Positions 1 to 12,641 of a stretch of DNA of 64,000 nt are shown piece after piece. A program made the position numbers and the translations under genes. The number at the start of each line of letters is the position of its first letter. Within the stretch, counting starts at the first letter, position 1. Source of the DNA: Nissolia schottii (Eukaryota; Streptophyta; Magnoliopsida; Fabales; Fabaceae). The DNA lies in assembly GCA_003254905.1 (NCBI GenBank), contig QANU01028958.1, positions 151,447 through 215,446 of the forward strand, given 5' to 3'. The notes under the pieces are model-generated. The model did not search any database. It saw nothing but the letters and a program-made list of their open reading frames with translations, and had not been told where the DNA came from.

Positions 1-2790
1 ATCATGGTCACTCATTCTCTCATCGCAATTGTAATGGAAAGGTTTGATTTAATTTGAGAAATAAAGATTTTATTAATTAAAAATGTGAGTAATAACTAAT
101 AAGTATAGTGGACTAGTTATCACCATGTATGGAAATAGTTGAAAACTAAGTTTACATTTTAATCCATAAAGAATACAAAAAATAATTTTTCTTGATACTT
201 CTTCTATATATATATAATATATATTTACTACATAAATAAAATATAAGTAATTTTTTTATACCTGAAAAATATAAATAATAAATATTTGTTTTAACTTCGA
301 CTTTTCTCTCTTCTTCTTTTTTGTTAGTTTTAATTTGTGGTGTTATGGAGCACGAGGTGTTCTGTGATTGTGAGAATAGCGTGGCTTGGGTAATAATAGT
401 CTATATTGTTGAAATTGCAAGCTACCAACGGTTTCCATGGCTTGGTTTCGGTCATACATTGCGACTGTCATATGCTTCACCTTTCTCCTTTTTGGGATTA
501 ATGAGCCTACTAAATCAACCATGCAAAAATGTAAAATTTGAAACTGGTTGGTCCAATTACCGGAATTCATAAATTCGTGACTATACAAACTAACTTTTCA
601 ATCGAATTATATTTATTTATTATTCAGCCTTAACCTTAAACTCTAGATCTTAAATCAAGTTAACCAACACCCTTATACCCTTGAAACAAATACTAAACTT
701 GAAAAACAACTTCTATGAACCTACGTGAACTAAGACCAAAATAGTCTTTGAATCTCAGCCCTTAAAAAACTAATCGATGGTTAAAATTATAACTTAAAAA
801 TAATAATATAATCATTTGTATTTATATTTTAATAATATTTTTAATTGATTAACCAATTTTACCCTTTATCATTTTTATAATTTTCATATCACGTCACTCT
901 TCTAATACTTTTTATGCGACCCCTTTCCACGTCCTCCTAATTCTGGGGTCGACGCCGCTGCCGCCACTCCTGCTTGCCGCAACATCAACAAGAATTAGGA
1001 ATCTAAACACAAACAAATCACTTCAAAGCACAACCAAAGAAAAAATAAATAAAATCCAACAACACTATCTAGATCCAACAAACCAGAAATTGAATGAAAA
1101 AATGTCATTATCTTTCCAACAACAAAACTTAGATCCAGAATCTGTATACAAACTTCAATAAACAAAAAACCACCACATTCGAAAACAAGGAGGGAAAAAA
1201 AACCAAAAAGAAAAGAAAGAAATTGCATCATCTTTAAAGAGGAAAAAAAAAAAAAAAGGTCAAAAGCATATGCAAGAGCAGTTTAGATCTGGTGGTGAGG
1301 CATGGCGGATCTGAATTTGGTGCAACGGATCGCTAGCCTCTAGCGGTTGGGTAATGGGTTTCCCTCTTCCGCATGAAGAGAGCAGTTATCTCAATTCTCA
1401 GATCCGTGGAATCGTTGTTGACGGAGCGTTACGGTGGCGGCGCCGGTGCCAGTTGAGGGTTGTGGTGGTGACGTAGGTAAAGGACTATGGTGGTGGTAAG
1501 GAAAAAGGAGAAAAGTAAAAGGTGGTTGTGGGATTCGTGAGGCGCAACAGATCTTGTTCTATCTCCTTCGCATCAACAAACCCTCGAGAGAGTGGCGAGC
1601 GCGACAGAGGCGGGGGCGGAGGGCCGCGGGTTGCCAACGACTACCGTAGCAGTGCACTGGGAGAGGAGCAGCAGGCTATGAGCTGAGAAGGGTGGAAAGG
1701 AAGAGATATGAGAAGAGAAAGATAAAAAAGAGGTTAAAAGAAAAAAGGTAATTTTGTGGTCTCTTTCTATTATAAAATTACAATAACCATTTTGGTTCAT
1801 AACATAACTTAGATCAAGAAAGCACGCTCCACTAAACTTAATCTTCAGGGACCTCTATCAACTTAGTTCGGATTAATGAATTTTATTTTTTTTGTTGAGT
1901 TAGAAAATAGGATTAATGAAATTTCTAATAAAAGAAAACCTTGCTGGCTTTCTGTTTTGAGTTTTACAAAACTATATACTACCTTTAACTTTGTGTTGAA
2001 ATTTGACGGCGGCATTTAGACTAGGAAAATGCGATAGCGTGACCAGAAATTTATTTCTTAAGACCAAAAAATGTCCCCACACATTATGATATGGTGAAAA
2101 ATTAGTGTCAACTTAACTTTAGCTACAAGTATTTCTAAATAAAATCTCATTGAAATTGAACTTTTAGTTTAAATTTCATAGTTCTTTTAATTTCTCCTTT
2201 CTACGATTTTTTACTTGGCTTAAATTTTGGTCTAGAAGTGAAACTTTTTTATTATGTACATTTTTTTATATATATATTATTAGTGAGCATTAACATGCAA
2301 GAATATTAGGCCAATCGAACATGGTGTAGTTGCTAGTAGGCATGGTGAACAAATTAGCCAAAGTTCATGTAGATAGGGGGATAAACATAAAACAAAGCAA
2401 GATCATCGGCAAATACAAAAGAAGAAACAAAAAGCTACCTTTGGTCTAATGCCTACACCAAAGGCAAAGCAATCTCCGTGAAGCTATCTTCCAGCCACAC
2501 ACTAAATACTTAGGTTTAAGTTCTTCCAATTCATATATTCTTTTTTATGATTAGAATATCAAAGCCAGAAGGTAGCGTTTTCTTTTTCCTAATTAGCATC
2601 TTATGAATGAAAGATTACACAACCCATATCTAGTTCATCTAGATTCTTCCATATTAATCAAACAAACATAAAAACACAATTGTTCCAATGTCCTTTATCA
2701 CGTACGGGTACATACATCATATGCGATTCAGCGAATTTTATGCTTTTCAGTCACCAAAATGAAAAATAAGAGTGTTTTTGGGACTTTGAT
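1..2790. other. Intergenic, AT-rich, no gene recognised
   Basis: No open frame here resembles a known protein. The stretch is AT-rich except for a GC-rich island at about 1300-1680 (GGTGGCGG and GGTGGTGG motifs), flanked on one side by a purine-rich tract near 1240-1260. The island has no long open frame on either strand. It could be a transposon internal region or a captured 5' leader; I cannot tell which. Confidence 0.5.
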
Positions 2791-2793
2791 CAG

Positions 2794-3006
2794 TCATTTT
2801 CTGTCTTGTTGTAAACCAAAAATAACAAGACTTCCTTCTTGTCGTTTCGCCAGACTATCAACATCATGATTGTGTGTAAACATAGCCATGGCAGATGTAA
2901 TAAGTTGTAAGTTGTATCCTAGTGTATGACCAGGTCCGCGAATAAAGGTAAACGATGATACATTCATATACTTTTGAGTATAATATGTAACAGTAATTGT
3001 CCAATC
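2794..3006 (-). other. Unassigned open frame, possible TE remnant
   Basis: An open minus-strand frame of about 70 residues lies immediately beside the SINE at 3023. Its upstream end (to 3072) runs into the SINE, so the 92-residue frame is partly artificial. I recognise no domain. It may belong to the same broken element as the MULE-like frame beyond the SINE, but the two frames do not join cleanly when the SINE is removed. Confidence 0.2.
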
Positions 3007-3221
3007 AAATACTGTCACATTTACCAACAGGAGTTGGTCCAAGTGGTAAGCGGCTTGGTATCGCTTAAGCAAGGTCCCGAGTTTGAGACCTTGTGTACGT
3101 AGTTATCTCCGCTGGGAGACTCACCCGCCATAGCCAGGTGCTCGACCCGGGTCGACCCGGATTAGTCAAGGTTAAGCCTTGGATACCGGGCAGGCAACCT
3201 AAAAAAAATACTGTCACATTT
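3007..3221 (+). mobile_element. tRNA-derived SINE, copy 1, with 16-bp TSD
   Basis: The element body is 3023-3205. It starts with a tRNA-like head whose box A-like sequence (TTGGTCCAAGTGGTAAGC) is followed about 40 bases later by a box B-like GAGTTTGAGACC, then a GC-rich body with CGACCCGGGTCGACCCGG, and it ends in a short A tract. It is flanked by the perfect direct repeat AAATACTGTCACATTT at 3007-3022 and 3206-3221, a target-site duplication as made by LINE machinery. A second copy in the opposite orientation lies at 19914-20100. SINEs do not encode proteins; they are transcribed by RNA polymerase III and mobilised by LINE enzymes. Confidence 0.9.
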
Positions 3222-3224
3222 TAA

Positions 3225-3884
3225 TAAGAAGGGATAATAAGAATGTTTTAAAAAGATGTGAAGACCCAAGCTTTTAGCATCAACCTCATCTTTTGAATCC
3301 ATACTTAAATCATTATCATCATGCAAATACTCTTCATTATCACTTGTGTCAGAAAACACATATCTCATTAATGAATTTTCACCAATGGAAGGTTGAGTCA
3401 TAGTGACTGAAGATGCAAGTGAAGAATGAAAAGTTGGACGATTATAAGATAGGCTCGCATCTTGTTGAAATAAGGGAGCAAAATGTGGCATTAACGATTG
3501 AGTGTTGACGGGGTTTGAAGGATCACTCTCAATATTCACATGGACCTCTCTTGGTTTTACCTTGACAAACACCTCCATTGAAACTAAATCCGAATTCCGC
3601 TCAAAAGCATCTATCATGCATGTAACATCTTCAAAATCAAACATTTCGACACTTATAAATTTAATCCATCACTCAATCCTTGTAGTAGCCGAAAACAAAC
3701 TCTTGATACAAATTGATTTGCTCCAAGCCTTAATTTCAAACAATTTTTTATTCTTCAAATAATACAAATGTTTATCACATTTAATGATAATAGATGTCTG
3801 ATTAGAACCATCATACATAAACTCATTTTCACCTTCATACATTCTCTCATTAGAATAAATGAGCACAATAAGAAATTTGTTCAT
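3225..3884 (-). pseudogene. MULE-like transposase N-terminal remnant
   Basis: Read on the minus strand from 3884, one frame stays open to about 3225 except for a single TGA at 3669-3671, directly followed by a TGG Trp codon. The conceptual protein starts MNKFLIVLIYSNERMYEG, later carries a stretch around FEDVTCMIDAF followed by MEVFVKV, and then an acidic, serine-rich segment. This arrangement resembles the N-terminal region that precedes the catalytic domain in plant Mutator-like transposases. No catalytic DDE region or SWIM zinc finger is present, so it is at best a truncated, dead copy. A SINE sits just beyond its downstream end. The family assignment is by general resemblance only. Confidence 0.4.
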
Positions 3885-4405
3885 TTTTTTTTATTATGGA
3901 TAAAACACATTTTATGTTAAACATACAATTAACACCAATACAAAAAATATATTCAACATTTAAAATTCACACCAATAGACAAATATAAACTAATTTGAAC
4001 AGTGTCACATACTAAATTGCATATTAATTAAACAGTAACAACGTACAATAAAAACTTGAATATTATACTATTCTGTGCATAAATATATAATAAATTGCTT
4101 AACTAACTAATATAGACAATATTTATATAATCAAGATGGATATTAAGAAATTTATATAATTCACACATACAAGTTAAGCTTTAAACTAAAAGAAATATAA
4201 TAACATTATAATAAATTAAAACTTACAATTATGGCACGCTATTAATAATGCTGCATAAGCTTACTCCTTTCTTTAAGAATTCAATAGCATTGAGAGAATT
4301 GAGTTCTAGAGAGAGAAATGTTTTGTAGAGATAGAAGTGAATTTTAGCAAATGATGGAAGATGAAGAGGAATGAGGTGGGTTGGTTGTCTTAAAGTCGTC
4401 GAGCC

Positions 4406-4492
4406 CAAAATCGTCAATCCGATAGACGATTTTTCCTTTAAATCGTCAATCCAACAGACGATTTTTCCTTTAAATCGTCTTGGCAATCGACG
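4406..4492. repeat. 32-bp tandem repeat of AATCGTC hairpin units
   Basis: Two near-identical 32-bp units (about 4413-4444 and 4445-4476) are followed by a degenerate third. Each unit contains AAATCGTC and its inverse GACGATTT about 10 bases apart, so each can fold into a small hairpin. It lies upstream of the MULE-like frame on the minus strand and may be part of that element's terminal or subterminal region. Confidence 0.6.
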
Positions 4493-4639
4493 AGCACTGT
4501 TAAATTGGCAACCACTTAGGCGCTTTAGGCACTAAAATATCAAACTCGTTGGCAACTTTCCACTTAAATCACCAAGCGGTTTGACAAATTATACATGAAA
4601 TCGTCAATTGGCTTAGCGAGTCCTACATGTCCTGCCACA

Positions 4640-6386
4640 CTTACTCATTTGTCATGTTATCCAAAACATGTGTAATTTTATAATATATTTTGAAGTACTG
4701 ATATTTCAGTAATAAATTTTGGAAAGAGAGGTATTATAGTAATTAATGTGTCATCTTTTAGATTATAATAAAGTCACATCATTTTAATGGTCTACATTAG
4801 TTTCACTATAACAATAGAGAGAGCACTAACGTGTCCATCTTTTTTAAACTTCGAGGATCACGACATAACTTTTTTCCTTCTCATAAACTACTTAGGATAG
4901 TGAAACTTTGTTTACGGACCAACTTTAACAATCTCCCTAAAAGTTACTTGTACCAAAGACTCCGCCATGACTAGCTTGCAGTGAAATTGTTGGGCCTGCT
5001 ATTAGGTTGCACCACAAGTGTGAAAACATGAGGCTAGATGAAACACTAAAGAACAATTTATTGCATATTCATCTGAAATTCTTTACATGCTATGCTCCTA
5101 GTATGCTAGGTACTGGTTGTTGTTTTTTTTCATTTATTTAATTATTTATTTATTTTATACTTCATTGCTTAAGAGTAGTGATAATGTTGTCCCACTCTTA
5201 ATGCTACCTACAAGACAACAAATGGATTAGTTATGAGACTTACGCCAATAGAGTGGTGTACCAAAAAGAGTGGTGATAAATTATATAAAGTCAATATTTT
5301 CAAGATAAAGTGCTTAAAAGTTAAAAGAGTCACTATTAACAACTCAAGCAATTAGGGCCACAAAGATATGCAAAAACAAACCAATTTGGTTCCCTTAACA
5401 ACTTTGGAAATCATATAAGAGCAGAATACCAAGAATTAATTAATGATCAGTGTTAGTTACCGGTAGTTGGAATTTGTTGCTACAGCAACAGAAGTTTAGT
5501 TATGCTGACTAAAATGTGAGTTTAGCGCCAACATTATCTTAGGATAAGTTCTAATATCATTTTAAAAATGGAGTGAGTCTAATCAAATTTTAAAAGGTAA
5601 CTCAATGAGAGGGTTAACTTATTCTTATAAAAGTTATATAAACCTTATTTTTAAACAATGTGAGACACAATTCCAAATATTTGATGGTTGCCGCTACATT
5701 AGTTGGAGCTGCAAGGTGCTCTTAGTACATCTTTTTATTACAAGTTGGACTTGAATAACAAACACAATTCAGCGGTATCGTCTGAAGCAGCAAAAGCAAA
5801 GCCTTGCTTGAAAAGTTGCCAAATCATTGAATAACTATTAATTAAGTGTCACAGGCTGTGATGGCTTAGTTGACCTTGTTATGGACGTAAGTTTACTTCC
5901 TGTAGAATCTTCATTTCTTTCAGTGAATTGTTGACCTCTCCAGGTATGCGTAACCTGCGCCTTAGGGTGCTGTTGGTATTGGCCTTGAATGCTTCTATTA
6001 TGGAATTGGTTAGATATGCTCCTGAATCTCACGCCTCAAGTATTGTTTCCAAGTAATTGCGGGATTAAGTCATGTTATGGTTCTAGCTCTTATGTTGTTT
6101 TTTATTTTGTGACATGTGATGTTTGTTTATCTATTCTATCATTGCTTCTTTTCTTTTGTATTCTTTGACTTCTTACATTTGATAAATTAGAAGTTAATGA
6201 AAATTTTATTTTTGTCTCAATTACATTATTGACATGTGAGCTTTATTATAAAAAAATTCGATTAACTCGACCTGACTTGAGGTCTCTTACAAAGAATAAA
6301 GGTCCATTAGGGAGGATTTGTTTTCCATTCCCAAGTCCATTAAAGGGTGACTGACTTGGATGTTTTTTTTAGTATGATTAAATATA
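4640..6386. other. Intergenic, no gene recognised
   Basis: AT-rich sequence without a recognisable coding region, RNA gene or repeat boundary. Short open frames here look random. Confidence 0.5.
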
Positions 6387-7070
6387 GACTAAAATACCAC
6401 TCTTCTCATGAAAAATGCTGAATTTACCATCTTTTCCTCTTTATTTTAAAAACCTAGACTCTTTTTCCTTGAAAGTAAGTTATACTTTTAATCTTTATTC
6501 ACATTTTTTTTATCAATATATCCTTCATAAATAGTTATACATATTACTTTTTAATAAAATAAGAACTATGACTAATAATAATAATAATAATATAAAATTA
6601 TTAATACATAATTATAATGATTATATAAAATTATTAATTGAGTATGAACAATTTATGATAATTTTAAAAGAAAAATTAATTATTTTTTCAACAATCGATT
6701 TTAAAATAATAAGGGTATGAAAATATACATTAATATTTATAATCAATTTTTAAGAAAATAATTAATATATTTTTTTAAATAGTTATAATTTTTTATTAAT
6801 AACTTATTCAATTAATAAAATAAATTCTACATAATTATTGTAATTATGCCCAAACATATTTATATTATTATTCATCATATTATTTTATTTTTGAAAATAT
6901 ATTTTAATGTATAAAATTATTTGTGAAGGGTATTTTGATCAAAAATATGAAAAATGAATTTAATTATAACTTACTTTTATTTTGTTAAGGAAATGAGAAT
7001 GTATGTTTTCAAAATAAAGGAGAAACAAGTGTAATTTAGACCTCTCTTAAAAGAGAGAGGTATACTATAG
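6387..7070. mobile_element. MULE-type MITE, copy 1 (about 684 bp)
   Basis: This segment is colinear over its whole length with 52395-53059; for example both share TTTAATCTTTATTCACATTT and ATAAATAGTTATACATAT in the same order. The ends are long imperfect inverted repeats of about 80 bp: GACTAAAATACC at the left and, inverted, the region ending at 7070. There is no coding capacity. The target-site duplication is not clear in this copy. Membership of the 9-bp-TSD class comes from the better preserved copy at 52395. Confidence 0.75.
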
Positions 7071-7080
7071 GAAATGAATT

Positions 7081-7270
7081 CTCTAAAGTGCAAGTTGTAC
7101 TTTAGAGATTAAAGTGCATACATAAACACTAGTAATTGATTATTAAAGAGCAGTGACAATTTTTTTAAATTAAAATTGTTTAAAAATAATTATGTGTATT
7201 TATTAGTTAATTACATTTTAATGGTTACGGTAGGTACACTTTAACCTAAAGTGCAAACTATACTCTAGAG
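7081..7270. mobile_element. Small MITE-like inverted-repeat element (190 bp)
   Basis: The first and last 37-40 bases form an imperfect inverted repeat. The left end reads CTCTAAAGTGCAAGTTGTAC, and the right end when inverted reads CTCTAGAGTATAGTTTGCAC. Both arms then continue with a TTAAAGTG motif. Flanks GAATT and GAACT could be a degraded 5-bp target duplication. No open frame. The left arm itself has a perfect 9-bp local hairpin, CTCTAAAGT with ACTTTAGAG. Confidence 0.55.
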
Positions 7271-7343
7271 GAACTCAAATCTATATTTTACTCTTAAATA
7301 ACTATTTAAAGAAAAAGAAAAAAAGGATTTTGCTGTAACGATC

Positions 7344-7372
7344 CAATGGCCCAACAGGCCCAATGGGCAATT
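7344..7372 (+). promoter_or_regulatory. Cluster of GGCCCAAT/TGGGC site II-like motifs
   Basis: The stretch reads ATGGCCCAACAGGCCCAAT followed by GGGCAATTGGG. Closely spaced GGCCCAA/TGGGC motifs are typical TCP-bound site II elements of plant housekeeping promoters. No convincing gene follows; only an 80-residue open frame overlaps. This may be a relic promoter or chance. Confidence 0.3.
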
Positions 7373-7742
7373 GGGAAGCACGTGAACGATACAAGCAGAG
7401 AAGGGATTGAGGAAAAGGGAGGAAAAATTGAGTGTTATGCCCAAATTCTGTCCTTATTTCAGTTACTATATCAATTAATTGGAATCTTACTTTCATTTAT
7501 TGCAGGTAACTGGTCCCTTTCTGTTTTCTCAGTTCACGGCTCTTGTAAAAAAAAATTATACTTAAAAAATTACATTAAAAAATGTTGAAACCCCAAACCA
7601 ATTTTGATGGCTTACAGCTCTTGTGGACATGAAAGAATTTACAAATTTCCTTTATACATACTGTTATTTTGCTTCACTATCTCACTAATTGAAATTGGTT
7701 GAGTTGCTTCTTATTAAGTGTTCTAAGAGCACTTCGTAAATA

Positions 7743-8011
7743 CTTCATTTATTTTAAATTTCTCTTTTACATAGGTATTAAAAAAATATTGGAAAATGTG
7801 AAAATAAAAAAAATATAAAATTTTACTTAATTGTCATTATTTATATTGGGTAATTAAAGTTATTATACTGAATAAGTATGAGATGAAGTTTATTTAATAA
7901 AAATATGTTAAAAAAGAAAAAAAATTAATGATATTTAAATTTAATAAGTTAACAACTATTTTAAAACAAATCAAAATAAAAACGTGCACAACTATTTTAA
8001 AATGGAGAGAA
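7743..8011. mobile_element. Candidate Stowaway-like MITE
   Basis: The left end reads TA then CTTCATTTATTTTAAATTT. The right end when inverted reads TA then TTCTCTCCATTTTAAAATAG. Both resemble the CTCCCTCCATTTTA-type ends of Tc1/mariner Stowaway MITEs with a TA target duplication. The interior is AT-rich and non-coding. The ends have diverged, so the call is tentative. Confidence 0.4.
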
Positions 8012-8019
8012 TAATAAAA

Positions 8020-11000
8020 AAATGACATATTTAAAAGTTTTCAACGTTTTTTTTTTTTTTATGTATTGAAGACTTACAAATTTTCTCTTTTCAATAAAAT
8101 TAAGTTCAAAAGGCTTCCAATAATAGAGGAGAAATTTTTAAATTAAAATGGCAGAATACAATTATTCTATCTTCATCGAGATTTTCGTTTTCGATCCTAC
8201 AAATTTTGAGATTTGAGCTTACACGCTATTGGTTTAAGGTTGAAATAAATCCAATTTAATTAAAACCTATTTTGGTTAGTTTAAATTTAAATATGTAGAG
8301 TTCGCGAAAACAGGGGAGGGCAGGGGACCAACGGTTTTATTATCCTTGGTTTCTAATGCATGATTTTTTAATTTTCTTTTCCTAGGTAGATATATACAAT
8401 CACTATTATTTATACATATTCTTTAAATGACATTTTTTTTTTACGCTGAGTCATTGGGTTTTGTTTAATTTTTTTAATAATTTTTATCTCAAATGTTAAG
8501 ATAAATTTATATTTTAAATATTCAATATTTGTGTGAATTAACTTATAGTACTCAATATTAAACCCAACCATGGGTATTTCGATGCGAAATGCAGTTAGTG
8601 CAGTGCTCGACAGGGCCATTGCAATATGTTTGGTCTAAGTAAGAAAGAAAAGAAAAGAAAAAAAAGAAAAGAAAGCAGACTCATGTAAGTGCTCCTTCTC
8701 CCCCTCCTTTGTGATGTAACTTAACCATGAAAGAAACCATGCACTTTCCTTCCTTTTTCTCTGATTGTTGCATAGTCTTATTCAACATTCATCTATCACT
8801 CATTCTCAAAACACCACAACAAACTCTCCCTCCCCCTCTATTTTTTATAGAGTTGTGTTATTTATACTTATTAATTTTTTAACATTGGAGATGTATATGT
8901 TATTTACTATTTGATAAAATGTCAATGAGATTTATATATTATTAAAATTTCATTTAATAATAAATAACTAATGAGTTAACAAATCTCATTACCCATCATT
9001 ACAAATGACATTTTTATCTTTTCATATAGCAAACTAATAAGTCATGTGACTGACACACAACCCTGACATGAGTTTAGCCCTTAGCTCTTGTTTTTCAAAA
9101 TTCCCCCTTTCACCTTCCATTGAATGAAAGGTTCCCACTGTCACATGGACCAACCAACTTGTGTAGATAAAAGAAATAGCCTATTTATTTAACACCACAC
9201 AGAATTATTCAATGATTCAATAATTCAATAATTCGGATCGATCAAACGCTTATGATCTCTCATGTGTTTGCATCCAATAATGAATGGCCGCGCCTCCCAT
9301 TTGGCACTATGATTTGTTGAACTGCAAAGTGAAGACAAAAACATCAACATGCTTCATTCAAGGCCTCTATCTCTCTGAAGCAAGGTTAATCAAAAATAGT
9401 TGTCCAATCTAGGTTTGAATTACTAAGGTGAGATTCTCATCCTGTGAGAGAAAATGAAAATTTTCACCTTTAAATTAATAATTAAATTATTAAAGTGAAC
9501 ATGTATATATCCATTTTACTTTATTAATTTTAATATAAAACCATTATATTTCTCACTTCAGAATAATCCAACAATTGGATATGTGTACTTGGTATTGGTA
9601 CTTTTCTTTTTTTTTTACTTATTGAGTACTAATAAGTATTTATTGATCGAACATTGCAATGAGCAAATGTTCATTAAATTATTAAATTATGTTACTTTAA
9701 GTTTAATTACTTTATTCTTTTTATAATTTTATATTTTTATATAATATGAAAGTAATTATTGTGTATTGACAATATAAAATTTTATTTTTAAGATTTAAAA
9801 TAATATGAAATGATTTGATTGAATGAGAGTGCTTTTTATAATATATTAACCGTATTAATACCCTAATTTTTACCAAATTTTCTTATTTCATATCTGTATT
9901 TGTATAGCCGCCTACCTATGTGGCACATAGGCCTAACTATAAATAAAAAATGTTGCATATAGCCCTACGTGGGTCTCAATTAATTATTCTATCAATTTGT
10001 CCCTTAGCCTTTACGCATTAAAACTTCTTTAATGGCATAATTTATAATGTTAAGCATGCAAAAACCACTCAATCAACTATATTTTCTAATGATTTAGGTC
10101 CCAAATGTAGAGAGTGGTTTGTGACCTGTTGCTTGTAAGTGAATTTGAAAATGTATTTATGCAGTTCAACTGTGTTAAGACTTAAAGCACTGTGCACTGT
10201 TGCTATATTACATTAGTTTACTTCGTACAGCATCTTTGCGGAGCCTCCAACCAATCAAAAATTTATACATCATCATATATTACGCAAAGTGAGTTAAACG
10301 CTACATTTTCACTCAAAACCTTTAGACAATAGGTTTATGGATCTTCTCAAATATATACTCTTCACTTAATCCAAATTTCATCAATGTGAAACTTTAAAAT
10401 TCATACTTGCACAACACAAACATGTCGTGTTGATCTTTTCCTTTTTACATTTGACGACCCCTTCTCCATTAATCTTATATAATTCATCAATTTAGATGCA
10501 ATATGCACCCACTTTGAGCTAATTATACACATTCCTTTCCTCCAACTTAGGCTAAGCCTCATCACATATAACAAATAGAGCTTGTCATTACCACTTCCTG
10601 TCCTGTGTGTGATGTTTTGTTTTCTTCCTTTGCTTATCTCATCTTTTTGATCATGTAAGCATTGTTTCTTCTCTTTTAATACGGCATCTCTTTCTTCCAT
10701 TTCTATAATAGTCAATGAGACACAATTCTCCAACCATGTCTCTCCTTTTATGAATGACCCTTGTGGTTGTGACTTGTATCTGTCTTTAGTGGAATTGTTC
10801 TAGAGGGAAAATGATTAGTTGACAGAATTTGTTATTGTTCAAGATTAATCATAAAGCATTTTCAGTCACAAAAATCACATTTTTCTTCATATCAATTATA
10901 CCCTCCTTCCCCATTCACAATAATTGAAAATTTGTGAGTTGTGACTGGTACAATACAACATCTCTAATAATTTTATAGTAGAATGACAATTAATTTCATC

Positions 11001-11600
11001 CTAGACTGCATCCTTCTTTTAGTTTTTTTTCTTCATGCTTCCCACCCTATAACTTGCAAAATAGACTAATAATGACATTTCTTAATCACGCATTAAGAGA
11101 TCGTGTGCTAAAATCTCTTAAAAGATATATAATGTGTCTAATTAATCTTTTATATCTTCGATAAATTTTTTTAAAAACAAATAAACTAATTAATTGGACA
11201 TACCAAGACTTGCCCTCTCATCTGACGTTTTCACGAAGAATCGAATTGAAATTCTCTCCCAAAATTCTAGTGTGTCTACCGGTGTGCCAACACTTGAAGT
11301 TGACATCCTTGGTGAAGTGTTTGGTGGTTCATCACATGACACACTCTAACTACACTGACCCTATTTTTCAATTGTCATTCCTTGGAAAACTTCATAGGGT
11401 CTTGTGCTGCTTTTGGCTTCTCCAATAAAACTTTGACCTTAAGAGCTTCTTTGTTTCCAATGCCCATTACTCTCCCCTGACATATATTTATCCCTTCCCT
11501 AATATAAGATATTCCTTCTACTACTACTCTCTTTTGGTTTAGACTTTGAGTTTGGGAGTTTCTAGTTGTTACCAACACACCCTTCTTCTTTTCAGATCAA
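8020..11600. other. Intergenic, no gene recognised
   Basis: AT-rich sequence with a purine (AAAAG)n microsatellite at about 8640-8676 and small ATTCAATA repeats near 9215. The longest open frame (10401-10733, minus, 110 codons) is rich in Lys, Arg and Glu and matches nothing I know. The last few hundred bases presumably contain the HMA gene promoter and 5'UTR, but no TATA box stands out. Confidence 0.5.
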
Positions 11601-11609
11601 ATAATTGAA

Positions 11610-12641
11610 ATGGGGAAACTAGGTAGGATGCTAGACACTTTCTGTCTTTCTGCTGGTTCAAACACATGCTTCTGCATAAACTCAGTGGAATTTGAAGACG
11701 AGTTTGAGAGAAAGCCCTTGATTGCAAGTGAAACTGATCATAAGCTAAGGTTGAAGGATGTTGTAGCTGGAAAGCAGACACTGGCTTTTCAATTGAAACC
11801 AAAGGTAAAGAAAATCCTTGTTCTTATTATGCTCATTGTTCTGTTGTTGTCAAAGTTTCTAATATTGCAACATTAGTTAGTTAGTCCCTTCTTCTCTGTT
11901 TCCAATAAGAAAATGAAAATAAATTATACATGTCCGGTGTTAATGCTCTTACCATTCTGACTAAATATGCAGATAGTGATGTTGAGGGTATCCATGCATT
12001 GCCATGGATGTGCCAAGAAAGTTGAGAAACATATCTCAAAGTTGGAAGGTTAGAGCACATTATTGCTATTTTTTGTCTTTATTATCATAAAACAGCTTAC
12101 AATAACTACTAACTACTAACATCACTGCTAGGCTGCATGTTTGTTTTCTACTTTACTTTTCTCTAATTAACTTTCTTTTCATGTGGTGTGAGTTTTTGAT
12201 TCAAAATTTCATCTGAAGTTCAACCAAGTTCTATGGGATATTGTTGAACAGTAAGATAAATCCAGTGGTGTTAGCCATTCCTTTTTGAAAAATGTGTCAT
12301 CTGGGAAAAAAGTCAACAATATTATTTACTTACAAGAAAAATGATCCAAAGTTTTTGTCAGAATTTGTTCAACCGAATAACGTGACATGCTTATTGAACT
12401 ATCTGGATGAACTAGTGTGGAGTACCATTTTATTCTGTCCAATGATCACCCATGTTTTCTGTAAAAGAATCTGATAATTATTATAATAACTGCAACTATA
12501 TATGTACTACTTTGAACAGGAGTGAGCTCCTACAAGGTGGATCTGGAGACCAAAATGGTAGTTGTTATGGGAGACATTCTTCCCTTTGAAGTGTTGGAAA
12601 GTGTATCAAAGGTGAAAAATGCTGAGCTTTGGAATGAATGA
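11610..12641 (+). CDS. HMA-domain heavy-metal-associated protein (130 aa, 3 exons)
   Basis: Exons are 11610-11804, 11973-12048 and 12520-12641, all with GT-AG introns, and they join in frame to 130 codons. The protein has a 65-residue N-terminal extension rich in Cys near its start (CLSAGSNTCFC). It then has a ferredoxin-like HMA domain (about 66-127) with the metal-binding loop SMHCHGC, Cys75 and Cys78 being the CxxC pair that binds Cu(I) or similar soft metals in this family. It ends at Trp-Asn-Glu. No transmembrane segment and no terminal CaaX box are seen, so it is not a classic isoprenylated HIPP. It resembles the short HMA proteins of the NaKR/ATX1-like group, and probably the Arabidopsis gene next to VRN5. 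The exact metal and partner are unknown. The stop codon lies inside a GAAT microsatellite. Confidence 0.88.

Noticed and set aside
3023..3110. Possible tRNA gene from box A and box B-like motifs
   Set aside because: No cloverleaf or CCA-end acceptor stem can be formed. The body continues for about 180 bp and is flanked by a TSD, so it is a SINE head.
10401..10733. 110-codon minus-strand frame as a gene
   Set aside because: No domain, biased Lys/Arg/Glu composition, no start context or supporting neighbours.
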